Below, in pieces: positions 1-5,937 of a DNA stretch of 12,903 bases (position 1 is its first letter; every line of letters begins with the position of its first letter). This DNA is from Bacillota bacterium (GTDB taxonomy: Bacteria > Bacillota > Clostridia > Oscillospirales > Acutalibacteraceae). Under the pieces are notes generated by a model, which ran no database searches, was not told the DNA's origin, and saw only the letters and a list, made by a program, of their open reading frames with translations. The stretch is from assembly GCA_009786275.1 (NCBI GenBank), contig WQTL01000488.1, positions 1-12,903 of the forward strand. The letters are read 5' to 3'. The position numbers and the translations under genes are program-made.

Positions 1-378
1 GTGAACGACATCGAGATGATGCTGGCGCTTCTGGACGAGCATGACCGCGAGCTCTGGGCCGACAGCGGCTATACCAAGGCGGTCTACGTGGAATTGCTGA
101 AGAAATACTACCCCGATCTGGTCCTGCACATCAACGAAAAGGCTGAAAAGAACCGTCCGCTGACGGACGAACAGAAGGCGAACAACCGTGAAAAGTCCCG
201 CGTGCGGGGCAGAATTGAGCACGTCTTCGGCCACATGCACACTTCCATGGGCGCTCTGACCCTGCGCTGCATCGGCATCGCCCGCGCGGAAAGCAACATC
301 GTGCTGCGCAATCTGGCCTACAACCTGTCGAGGTACGCCACATTGCGAAGGCTCAATCGAGCACCTGTTTTAGCATAG
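1..378 (+). CDS. IS5-type transposase, C-terminal fragment (cut by window start)
   Basis: This frame is open from base 1 to a TAG at 376-378 and gives 125 residues. Two blocks fit the C-terminal half of IS5-like DDE transposases: an ADSGY block near residue 20 that would carry the second catalytic Asp, and RGRIEHVFGHMHT near residues 70-82 that would carry the catalytic Glu, followed by a C-terminal NLAYNLSRYATLRRL segment. The first catalytic Asp and the N-terminal DNA-binding part are absent; members of the family are usually around 300 residues or more. The GTG at base 1 is probably an internal codon and not a start, because the window edge cuts the gene, so I cannot say whether the complete gene is intact. 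Its role would be cut-and-paste transposition of an insertion sequence. I could not identify its terminal inverted repeat. Confidence 0.8.
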   Translation: MNDIEMMLALLDEHDRELWADSGYTKAVYVELLKKYYPDLVLHINEKAEKNRPLTDEQKANNREKSRVRGRIEHVFGHMHTSMGALTLRCIGIARAESNIVLRNLAYNLSRYATLRRLNRAPVLA

Positions 379-430
379 CCTGGTCGCGGCGTGGCAAAAT
401 CGCCTCGAACGCTGGGCTATCCTGTTTTTT
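375..430 (+). terminator. Possible hairpin and T-run after the transposase
   Basis: ATAGCC at 375-380 can pair with GGCTAT at 415-420, with an inner GGCG/CGCC pair (389-404) strengthening the stem, and six T follow at 425-430. The stem begins inside the transposase stop codon. It may be a terminator or part of the insertion-sequence end. The long loop makes this a weak call. Confidence 0.3.
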
Positions 431-503
431 AGCCCCTTCACAGGCAATTCACCCTCCCCTTGTAATTAACATTTCCATACCGAAGCCTTGTGCCCTCTGC
501 ACC

Positions 504-701
504 TTGGGGTTTTCGAGGTGGCCTCGTGTGAGCAAAGCAAAGGCCAAAACCAAGTTTGGCGCGAAGCTGAACATCAGCGTGACGAGTGGCTTCACGCGCC
601 TGGAGCACAGTAACTTCGACGCCTACAACGAAAGCGAAATTTTGATTGCAATCATCGAACGCTACCGAGCCAGAGAAAGCTGCTGTCCAATCTTGCGTTA
701 A
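504..701 (+). pseudogene. Scrap of a second DDE transposase
   Basis: The frame carries a block near residues 14-48 (KTKFGAKLNISV, then FDAYNESEILIAIIERYR). This resembles the core of IS5/IS1182-like DDE transposases between the first and second catalytic Asp, where homologs continue into a region ending in a conserved Asp-Lys-Ile-Tyr. Here the match stops after the YRAR residues, and the frame ends at 699-701 with no downstream homology that I recognise. No N-terminal domain, catalytic triad or convincing start remains. It differs in sequence from the transposase fragment just upstream, so this stretch collected at least two insertion-sequence pieces. The family assignment comes from remembered motif patterns. 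Confidence 0.5.
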
Positions 702-818
702 ATCTCGCCCACGCCGGGCAGATTTCTTCGTGCGCCGTTTTGGCGCTGACTTGGAATCAGCGAAGTTAGGAGCGTTCAATAGGCTTATGTGTTGTCCACC
801 ACTTTTTATAACAAAAAG
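702..818. other. Gene-free stretch with small hairpins
   Basis: I see no supported gene here. The stretch holds short palindromes (GCGCC/GGCGC around 737-751, GCTGA/TCAGC around 746-762) and an AT-rich ACTTTTT/AAAAAGT inverted repeat at 801-819. The latter abuts the stop of the minus-strand Lgt-like gene and could be a weak terminator. A minus-strand open frame over 438-779 shows no recognisable domain or ribosome site. Confidence 0.35.
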
Positions 819-1787
819 TCAAAATTTATCCAACAACCGTTTTTCCAGCGGGAGCACAAAGGGCCAAACGATGCCTAGCACAACGGCAACCAAGCAAACA
901 ACTTGAACCATGGTAAATCCACCAATTCCCTGCGCTTCTATTTGGTGATGCCCTTCACCATAATATCGAAGGTAATCCCAAAAAAAACGAGGTACCATAA
1001 AAGACAACAGGCAAAATGAGCAGCCATAACCTGGTCGATATGATTTTGCATAAAGCATATATGAGACACACGCAATGGAAAGCAGGAACCCCACAGAAAA
1101 CTCGAATAGCTGTAGAGGGAATACCGTTGTTTCCAGTATATCGTTGTAGACGCCCCAAGAGCAGGGAATGCCAAAACAACAGCCTTGGTACCAGCAGTTT
1201 GTTAGCTTAATAAAGCATGCAGATTCAAAGATAAACAAAGCGATAACATCGTAATAAAATTCTCGGTTTTTTCTGATAAGGAAAAATGGAAGCGCAAGAA
1301 GCATAAAATAAAACAACAGGAGAAAAAAATCCAAAAACATTTCTGGACGCATCTGCGGAAGTATATCCATTTCGGTATTTCTAAAATTTCTAAGAGAATT
1401 AGCCGCTTTACTGTCGAGAATGATCCAATTGAATCCGTTACTCACGATCAAGGCAGAGAGCAGAAGATAAAAGAAATTTACCCGCCGTCCTGTGCGCACG
1501 TCTGGTATCAGTTTCAATTTGTCGCAGAGTAACCAATCAGTCTTTTTCAACAGCCAGAATACCCTCTTTTTTCTTGCCTCTGGGACGCTTGTGGCTGAAA
1601 AAGACTGTGACAACCGCTCTAGCCACCGTGGGCCGGAGACAGCGGGCTCAAGGCGTGCATTTATCCTAGGCGAAAGCAGAAAAAGTGTCAATAAGGGGAG
1701 TATCGTCACGAAACAAAGAATGTCTATATTCCTACTCAAATAATCAAAAATCGTTAAGGTTTTTAGCCAGATCAGCCAGTCCAACAT
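819..1787 (-). CDS. Divergent Lgt-like integral membrane protein
   Basis: The 322-residue product has about seven hydrophobic segments, fitting a polytopic inner-membrane protein. Its C-terminal half aligns in order with the prolipoprotein diacylglyceryl transferase (Lgt) fold: GCCFGIPCSWGV (202-213), PLQLFE (224-229), a PGYGCSFCLL segment where Lgt has its G-rich loop, RFFWDYLRYY (267-276), and GIGGFTMVQVV (287-297). True Lgt transfers diacylglycerol from phosphatidylglycerol to the lipobox cysteine. This protein differs: the N-terminal ~170 residues are unlike Lgt, the GG-YGG loop is missing, and by my hand alignment the catalytic His and Arg upstream of GCCFG are replaced (ESACFIKLTNC). 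It is probably a relative acting on another lipid or amphipathic substrate. A strong AGGAGAG ribosome site at 1794-1800 supports the ATG at 1785-1787. The gene sits 60 bp after the radical SAM gene on the same strand, so one operon is likely. Base composition is AT-rich compared with the right part of the window. Confidence 0.75.
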   Translation of the reverse strand: MLDWLIWLKTLTIFDYLSRNIDILCFVTILPLLTLFLLSPRINARLEPAVSGPRWLERLSQSFSATSVPEARKKRVFWLLKKTDWLLCDKLKLIPDVRTGRRVNFFYLLLSALIVSNGFNWIILDSKAANSLRNFRNTEMDILPQMRPEMFLDFFLLLFYFMLLALPFFLIRKNREFYYDVIALFIFESACFIKLTNCWYQGCCFGIPCSWGVYNDILETTVFPLQLFEFSVGFLLSIACVSYMLYAKSYRPGYGCSFCLLSFMVPRFFWDYLRYYGEGHHQIEAQGIGGFTMVQVVCLVAVVLGIVWPFVLPLEKRLLDKF

Positions 1788-1847
1788 GAAGATCTCTCCT
1801 TTGCTCGGCTTTTACTTGTTTGCTTGCGCTGAAAAATAGCCATACAT

Positions 1848-3383
1848 TTATTCTATATCAAGATGCTTCAAATCGTCCCAATCTTTCCTGCCGAAATTCC
1901 GTCCATATAAATCGTATTTTTTTCGGATTTTAGGAAAAGCAAAGTTATACCAGACAACATAGAGGAAAGTGCGTACAACTGTACCTAGAAACTCAAAAAA
2001 ACCCTTTTGGCCGATACTGTCGATAACCCTCCACAATCCGAGCTTTATGAATTGCAGTCGGTCAGTTCTTTGGTCCTTCCGATTCTGGAACAACAATCGT
2101 AAAAAGAAAAAGTAATGGATAACTTTCAACTCGCGGTCAGAAATTGCAGAATAATTTCTTTCGAAGAATTGCCTGGTTGTCTGCTTTGGCCAGTCTGCAA
2201 GACTTTTGGGTGGATGCAACTTGCCGGACAAAACCAAGTCGTTGTATTCAGCGGTGCCTGGCAAAGCACAAAACAACCCCGACCCGTAAATAGTAGGGTT
2301 GAGCCGAAAAATTGTATGCACTGTCTGCTTAATTTGCGCAGACGTTTCACCAGGAAAGCCAAAAATAATGTTTAACCAACTTTCAAGTCCAACAACTTTG
2401 CAGTTATTGACATCAGTTTCGATTTTCGACAACGGATAGCCTTTCTTTATTCGTTCAAGTATCTCCGGAGATCCGCTTTCGAGCCCATAAATAATTCCCC
2501 AGCAGCCCGCATCCACCATGTGCTTCATATCATCAAGGGTCAGCACGCCGATACGTGTTTCGCAGAACCAACGGATTGGTTTTTTAAGCTTCATGCTCAA
2601 AGCAGCAATATCTTTACAATAGCCGCGCAATTCGTTTTTGTCGAACCCCCATAATTCATCAATAAATACAAAACCATCTGCGCCATACTCCGATACCAGT
2701 GTTTCAATTTCGCGCATGACGGACTCTCTTGTTCGTGAACGGTATTGACAGTGATGATAGGCGGCGTTGAAGCAAAAAGTACATTTGTAAGGGCAGCCTT
2801 TTGAAGCGATGGCCGTCAGTGTATGTGGCGCAACGGGATAATAGACGAAATATTTTCCCATAGGCAGGAGCGAAAAATCAGTGTCGGGAAAATCTGATAG
2901 GTCCGCAAAAGGGCGTTGCGCTGTGTGAACTGGTTGGCCATTTAGGTCAAGATATACCAGCGATTGCACGCTTGCCGGCTCCCGCAGACCGTTGACCACC
3001 TCAATCAGTTCTAGAAGAGTGTATTCCCCCTCGCCTATGCCCACATAATCTGCCAGACCTTCCAGAAGAATCGATTCCGGCATAAATGACGCAGTCAGTC
3101 CCCCGCACAGGATGGGGACGTCGGGGTACAATGCGCGTATTTTTTGGCAGCAGGTCTGCATATCCGGTATCTGTTGTAAAAACATCAAAGTACAAACCAC
3201 AACATCAGGCTCGAATTCTTTCAGTGTCTGCAAAATACTTTTTGAATCAATGGTTCGTTCATATATGCGCACCTCGTGGCCTTCCCGTTTCATAAATGAG
3301 GCAAGGCTTAGAACTGCGGTTGGAGGCATATTGCTAGTCGTTAAGCTCAGCTTCATTTTTGGATAAATAAATAAAATGCGCAC
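1848..3383 (-). CDS. B12-binding-domain radical SAM protein
   Basis: The product is 511 residues. The N-terminal ~150 residues form a Rossmann-like cobalamin-binding-type domain (MRILFIYPK start, GGLTASFMPE near 94-103, GEGE at 117-120), but I see no DxHxxG motif, so cobalamin binding, if any, would be base-off without a His ligand. The radical SAM core follows with the 4Fe-4S motif C197-x3-C201-x2-C204 (GCPYKCTFCFN), then a conserved IDELWGFD strand and YGLESGSPEILERIKKGY typical of this superfamily. A C-terminal hydrophobic and aromatic tail (about 410-490) may touch the membrane. These enzymes do radical methylation, C-C bond formation or ring rearrangement; the substrate is unknown. The start is GTG with GAGAGGTGA 7 nt upstream, matching the RILFIYPK strand. 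It is the first gene of an operon with the Lgt-like gene, under a perfect consensus promoter. AT-rich coding suggests horizontal origin. Confidence 0.85.
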   Translation of the reverse strand: MRILFIYPKMKLSLTTSNMPPTAVLSLASFMKREGHEVRIYERTIDSKSILQTLKEFEPDVVVCTLMFLQQIPDMQTCCQKIRALYPDVPILCGGLTASFMPESILLEGLADYVGIGEGEYTLLELIEVVNGLREPASVQSLVYLDLNGQPVHTAQRPFADLSDFPDTDFSLLPMGKYFVYYPVAPHTLTAIASKGCPYKCTFCFNAAYHHCQYRSRTRESVMREIETLVSEYGADGFVFIDELWGFDKNELRGYCKDIAALSMKLKKPIRWFCETRIGVLTLDDMKHMVDAGCWGIIYGLESGSPEILERIKKGYPLSKIETDVNNCKVVGLESWLNIIFGFPGETSAQIKQTVHTIFRLNPTIYGSGLFCALPGTAEYNDLVLSGKLHPPKSLADWPKQTTRQFFERNYSAISDRELKVIHYFFFLRLLFQNRKDQRTDRLQFIKLGLWRVIDSIGQKGFFEFLGTVVRTFLYVVWYNFAFPKIRKKYDLYGRNFGRKDWDDLKHLDIE

Positions 3384-3412
3384 GCAGAATCACCTCTCGT
3401 TCATTTTTGTTC

Positions 3413-3441
3413 ATTATAACAGATTTCTCAATCTGTGTCAA
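3413..3441 (-). promoter_or_regulatory. Perfect sigma-A promoter of the radical SAM/Lgt-like operon
   Basis: On the minus strand TTGACA (3436-3441) and TATAAT (3413-3418) are separated by exactly 17 bp. The predicted transcript starts near 3405-3407, giving a short leader before the GTG at 3381-3383. Both hexamers match consensus completely. Confidence 0.85.
3419..3436. promoter_or_regulatory. Palindromic operator candidate inside the promoter spacer
   Basis: ACAGATT (3419-3425) and AATCTGT (3430-3436) form a perfect 7+7 inverted repeat with a 4-bp centre. It fills the spacer of the consensus promoter exactly. A repressor dimer bound there would block RNA polymerase. Two GTTCAT direct repeats (3399-3404 and 3409-3414) lie between this site and the ribosome site. 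Confidence 0.5.
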
Positions 3442-3458
3442 GAAAAATGTGGCACTAA

Positions 3459-3476
3459 CACGTGGAACACGTGGAG
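3459..3476 (+). repeat. Tandem 9-bp repeat
   Basis: CACGTGGAA (3459-3467) is followed directly by CACGTGGAG (3468-3476). It lies between the radical SAM promoter and the IS30-type remnant; its meaning is unknown and it may mark the edge of the remnant. Confidence 0.4.
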
Positions 3477-3512
3477 CTATTTTTCCAGTAAATTCCCACT
3501 ATAAGTTCCACC

Positions 3513-3865
3513 GTGGACGAGGGCGTGGAAATTAGCGAGAAACACAAGCATCTGACCCCTGAACAACTTGAGGAAACTGAGAGCTGCCTGAACCGCAGAG
3601 TGACGTTCAAGGCCATCGGGCAGCGCATCGGCAAAAACCAAACTACGGTGTCCAAAGATGTCAAGCGGCACCGTGCCATACGCTGAAGCACCAGAAACTT
3701 GGCCGCTCGGGAAACCCGTTGCCGCCGAACCGTGAGAGCTCCGTTCTGCTGCATCGTCTGTGAAAAACGGGACCGCTGTGCGCGTTCCAAAAGCGATTTT
3801 ATCACGCAAAGACCGCACAGAAGACCTACGAATCGCTGCTAGTGGAATGCAGGGAACGCGCCAGC
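3513..3865 (+). pseudogene. IS30-type transposase N-terminal remnant, frameshifted
   Basis: From GTG 3513 the first frame reads 57 residues with the block KHLTPEQLEE and then FKAIGQRIGKNQTTVSKDVK. This is the helix-turn-helix of IS30-type transposases, which bind the element ends. It ends at TGA 3684-3686. A second frame then shows a CCIVCEKRDRC cysteine cluster, and a third frame shows QKRFYHAKTAQKTYESLLVE around 3786-3845, both of which follow in the same order in intact IS30-like proteins. At least two frameshifts and loss of the whole DDE catalytic domain make it dead. Its right edge runs into the 3' end of the minus-strand gene at 3842-4070, which it appears to have truncated. Confidence 0.7.
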
Positions 3866-4070
3866 AGCGGAGCGATGTCGCCGAGTCCCTCGCGGTGCCG
3901 GTATAGCGCCCGGATATCTTTCCACAGCGGATCGAACAGAGCTCCGGCGGCATCCAAGTCCACATCCCAAAAATCCAGAAGGCTTTGCGTGAAGGCAAAG
4001 TCCTTTTCTTTTTGTCCCAGACGAAATACTCGCGGTCGCCGATGATGTACGCCTTGAAATCCACGCCCAT
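3842..4070 (-). pseudogene. Unknown gene, frameshifted and cut by IS30 remnant
   Basis: A minus-strand gene starts at ATG 4068-4070 behind an excellent GGAGGTG ribosome site (4074-4080) and a perfect consensus promoter (4109-4137). Its first ~21 residues read MGVDFKAYIIGDREYFVWDK. A -1 shift at C AAA AAG (about 4009-4015) then leads into a sensible frame continuing as EKDFAFTQSLLDFWDVDLD and on to about 3842, where the IS30-type remnant begins. Reading the -1 frame gives a natural DKKEKDF junction, so either one A was lost from a homopolymer or the site slips. In the zero frame the codons beyond the shift look non-coding. I do not recognise the protein family. The 3' end is missing, so the gene is probably inactive. 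It is divergent from the RepA-like pseudogene. Confidence 0.5.
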
Positions 4071-4108
4071 GCCACCTCCAATTTGGAACGAAAATAATTT
4101 GCAAATTC

Positions 4109-4137
4109 ATTATAAACCTATTGACAAGCGATGTCAA
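4109..4137 (-). promoter_or_regulatory. Consensus promoter for the leftward gene
   Basis: On the minus strand TTGACA (4132-4137), a 17-bp spacer and TATAAT (4109-4114) match consensus fully. The transcript would start near 4101-4103, about 30 nt before the ATG at 4070. Confidence 0.8.
4121..4137. promoter_or_regulatory. Inverted repeat formed by the two opposed -35 boxes
   Basis: TTGACA-AGCGA-TGTCAA is a perfect 6+6 palindrome made of the two -35 hexamers. One regulator bound here would silence both directions, and the two promoters should exclude one another. Confidence 0.6.
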
Positions 4138-4149
4138 GTGTGTTAGACT
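4121..4149 (+). promoter_or_regulatory. Rightward promoter for the RepA-like gene
   Basis: TTGACA (4121-4126), a 17-bp spacer and TAGACT (4144-4149) form a good sigma-A promoter. It overlaps the leftward promoter so that each -35 box lies in the other's spacer. The RepA-like start codon follows at 4212 with AAAGGA as ribosome site. Confidence 0.75.
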
Positions 4150-4211
4150 AAAAAAGAAATAGAACGAAAATACCGTTATAATTAATAATCTATCGCCGAA
4201 AGGAAAACAAA

Positions 4212-5020
4212 ATGCCCCCCAGCAAACTCGAAACTCTAACCGGTGCAGCGCTCATGTCCATGCCCCTGCCGACCACCCGCATGATCGTTGAGGGCCTCAT
4301 CCCGCAGGGCCTGCACATCCTCGGCGGCGCGCCGAAGATCGGCAAGTCATCGCCATCGACACCCTACAGCGTGTGCGCGATACCGCTAGTGAAGCAAATG
4401 CCTATGCCAACGACTACCGCGAGGTCAACGTACTGAAATCCCTTGCTGACAAGCACCGCATTGCAATTCTGCTCATCCACCACCTGCGCAAGCAGGCCGA
4501 CGACGACCCCCTGAACATGATCAGCGGCACCACCGGGTTAACTGGTGCAGTAGACGGGATCTATGTGCTGAAGAAAGACAAGCGCACCGGCACTGCCGCG
4601 AAGTTCATCGCCACTGGCCGTGACATCGAACAGCGAGAGCTCACCCTGGAGTTTGATTCAGACTCGCACCTGTGGAATCTCGTCTCGGACGACACGGAGC
4701 AGCCCTCCTCTCCTGCTGGTGCCGTGCTACTTGCTGTGAAGAATTATCTTCAGAGAGAGGAAATTTTCATCGGCAGCGCCACTGAACTGCAAACAGCACT
4801 CTGCACAAAAACACCGCCTGCCGTCCTCGCCAAGACGCTCACGCAAAACCAGCAGGCCCTCGCCGCCCAGGGCATCCAATACAGCAATTCCCGCACAGGC
4901 CAGCGGCGGGAGATCACCCTGCTCTATGACGGCAATGACAGCAATGACGGCAAAAACGATAGTGCCCCGGTCCCAAATTTGCCGTCACAGGCGTCACTGC
5001 CGTCACAAAGACCACCGTAG
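4212..5020 (+). pseudogene. RepA-like AAA/RecA-fold ATPase with internal deletion
   Basis: The first ~45 codons read MPPSKLETLTG and then LIPQGLHILGGAPKIGKS, the start and Walker A loop of the RepA-like helicase/ATPase found in plasmids and integrative elements of Clostridia. At about 4346 the homology jumps to VIAIDTLQRVRDTASEANAY in another frame, which in intact relatives is the Walker B strand. The intervening stretch, about 80-100 codons by memory of the family, is gone. The second frame is then intact: RIAILLIHHLRK, DDPLNMISGTTGLTGAVD and GRDIEQREL, with a C-terminal winged region and a low-complexity NDSNDGKND tail ending at 5018-5020. The deletion also shifts the frame, so no functional ATPase can be made. 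The original role was probably replication of the element. A GTG at 4373 could allow a fragment of the C-terminal part, but I see no strong ribosome site. Confidence 0.75.
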
Positions 5021-5077
5021 CCCGCTGTTGCGCCCACATTCGCCCCGTGTTCCGCTTTCGCGCACTGCTGCGAGGGG

Positions 5078-5200
5078 ATGTACCTGCAGAGGAAGAAAGC
5101 CCGCCGTTGCGCTACGTGTGGCCGAGTTTACGGAAAAGCGGGTTTCATGCAAATTGCAGAACAAACCGTGGGGTTACGAACGAGAGTAGTAGCAGGATAA
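5078..5200 (+). pseudogene. Possible zinc-ribbon-like small frame or remnant
   Basis: This is a 40-codon frame starting MYLQRKKARRCATCGRVYGK. The same frame is open upstream to about 5019 and adds a cysteine group (CSAFAHCCEG), so the set C, HCC, CATC could form a small zinc ribbon. No good ribosome site precedes the ATG. It may be the remnant of a zinc-binding protein that followed the RepA-like gene. I do not recognise it with certainty. Confidence 0.25.
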
Positions 5201-5261
5201 AGCAACGGTCACATAGGTGTCCGTTGCGAACCACATCGCCCGGCAATGCCGGTCGGAAATG

Positions 5262-5382
5262 GCGGTGTTTCGGGCTTTTCGCGGGAGCTCGGCAAAACGC
5301 TTTAGGTGGCTGTGTTTATGTCAGAGATTCAAAACTGGTGGCTGTAAGCTGGCAAAACAGGCCGGAAAGCCCAAAACACCGC
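5262..5382. repeat. Structured non-coding tract with nested repeats
   Basis: A 19-nt inverted repeat (5262-5280 and 5364-5382, 17 of 19 matching, core GCGGTGTTT) encloses two pairs of direct repeats in mirrored order: GGCAAAAC (5291-5298), GGTGGCTGT (5305-5313), GGTGGCTGT (5337-5345), GGCAAAAC (5351-5358). Spacing inside each half is nearly the same (6 and 5 nt). No good coding frame crosses it. It could be a replication or transfer origin of the element, or a structured RNA upstream of the small gene at 5432. Confidence 0.55.
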
Positions 5383-5431
5383 GGTCTTATAGATGCACCT
5401 GTTTTGGTGTCAACGAAATTCAGGAGAAAAA

Positions 5432-5647
5432 ATGGAAAAGCAAAGAATCAGCACTTACTTAGACAGCGACCTGGTGCGGCGGGCAGACGCCTACCATGGA
5501 CAAGTGGACTGCCACTCGCGTAACGAGTTCATCACCCCGGAAGAAATCAAAGATTTCCGCCGGGAAGCCGTAAATAATGTGCGCCGCACCCGCGGTAAAG
5601 TTCGGCTCGACGACCTGTTCTATCGCAGGGATGAGGACTCGCTGTGA
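5432..5647 (+). CDS. Small ribbon-helix-helix-like protein, probably internally deleted
   Basis: The ATG at 5432 follows a clear AGGAG ribosome site and opens a 71-residue frame. Residues 1-34 (MEKQRISTYLDSDLVRRADA, then HSRNEFI) look like the strand and two helices of a CopG/Arc-type DNA-binding protein seen in clostridial mobile elements. Residues 35-71 (TPEEIKDFRREAVNNVRRTR, then KVRLDDLFY) look like the C-terminal helix block of the same family. In relatives I remember, these blocks are separated by a further helical stretch, giving about 120-140 residues. Here they join directly at FI-TP, which suggests an in-frame internal deletion. The product may still fold as a short RHH-like protein, but the second RHH helix is probably incomplete. 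It would have been a regulator or partition-type protein of the element. The next gene begins 46 bp downstream. Confidence 0.6.
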   Translation: MEKQRISTYLDSDLVRRADAYHGQVDCHSRNEFITPEEIKDFRREAVNNVRRTRGKVRLDDLFYRRDEDSL

Positions 5648-5693
5648 ATAGCCGGAGCCCCAACAACTCATACTATTTTAAGGAAGAAAAGAG

Positions 5694-5909
5694 GTGAGCC
5701 CTATCGAACTCCAAGTCCACGACCGTGAGCACATCATAGAGATATGGCTCACGTCCGCAGAAAAAAAAGACCAACAGCTCTGGCAGCTCCTCCAGCCCCT
5801 TTATAATATTTATAAGAAACAAAATTATAATGTAGCCGTCTTCTACTCAGGGCAACGAGACCTCTTTGACAGCACGGCGGGACTGTTGCTGCACAATCGG
5901 GCGGGGTAA
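5694..5909 (+). CDS. Small conserved-type protein of the element
   Basis: The frame starts at GTG 5694 with AAGGA (5680-5684) about 9 nt upstream and encodes 71 residues: PIELQVHDREHIIEIWLTSA near the N-terminus, then LWQLLQPLYNIYKKQNYNVA and a VFYSGQRDLFDSTAGLLLHN block. I associate this pattern (self-limited ~70-90 residues, two strands, a helix and a VAVF-SG-DL block) with accessory genes beside serine recombinases of Clostridia, but no function is established to my knowledge. An alternative SD-like AGAGGTGA sits at 5690-5697, so the start could lie slightly later at a non-standard codon. The stop codon is inside the loop of the following terminator. The C-terminus (HNRAG) looks slightly shorter than relatives I recall. 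Confidence 0.6.
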   Translation: MSPIELQVHDREHIIEIWLTSAEKKDQQLWQLLQPLYNIYKKQNYNVAVFYSGQRDLFDSTAGLLLHNRAG

Positions 5910-5927
5910 CTCCCGCCTTTTTATTTT
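5900..5927 (+). terminator. Rho-independent terminator overlapping a stop codon
   Basis: GGCGGG (5900-5905) pairs with CCCGCC (5912-5917) around a 6-nt loop that contains the TAA stop (5907-5909) of the preceding gene, and TTTTTATTTT follows. It separates the small gene from the recombinase. Confidence 0.85.
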
Positions 5928-5937
5928 CATTTACCAC

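Larger units (their letters stand above)
4086..4172 (+). repeat. Direct repeat GAACGAAAATA flanking the divergent promoters
   Basis: The 11-mer GAACGAAAATA occurs at 4086-4096 and again at 4162-4172, one copy on each side of the overlapping promoters. The symmetric placement suggests regulator half-sites, but no partner half (such as GTTC at LexA spacing) is present. Confidence 0.4.

Noticed and set aside
438..779. 113-codon minus-strand open frame
   Set aside because: It has no ribosome site or recognisable domain and runs antisense to a transposase scrap whose motifs are clear.
801..819. ACTTTTT/AAAAAGT inverted repeat as terminator of the radical SAM operon
   Set aside because: The stem is pure A-T and lacks a following T-run on the minus strand, so it is too weak to list as a terminator.
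4162..4180. GAACGAAAATACCGTT as an SOS (LexA) box
   Set aside because: The GAAC half has no GTTC partner at the required 4-bp spacing.
4176..4181. Second TATAAT upstream of the RepA-like gene
   Set aside because: There is no -35-like hexamer 16-18 bp upstream; the region is simply AT-rich.
4498..4516. A CGACCCCCT-GAA stretch resembling the spoVT junction sequence (7668-7684), a possible second att copy
   Set aside because: It encodes the conserved DDPLNM motif of the RepA-like ATPase, so the similarity is explained by coding sequence and chance.
5047..5523. 158-codon plus-strand open frame crossing the repeat tract
   Set aside because: It is Arg/Ser-rich without any motif, crosses the inverted-repeat structure and overlaps the well-supported start at 5432.
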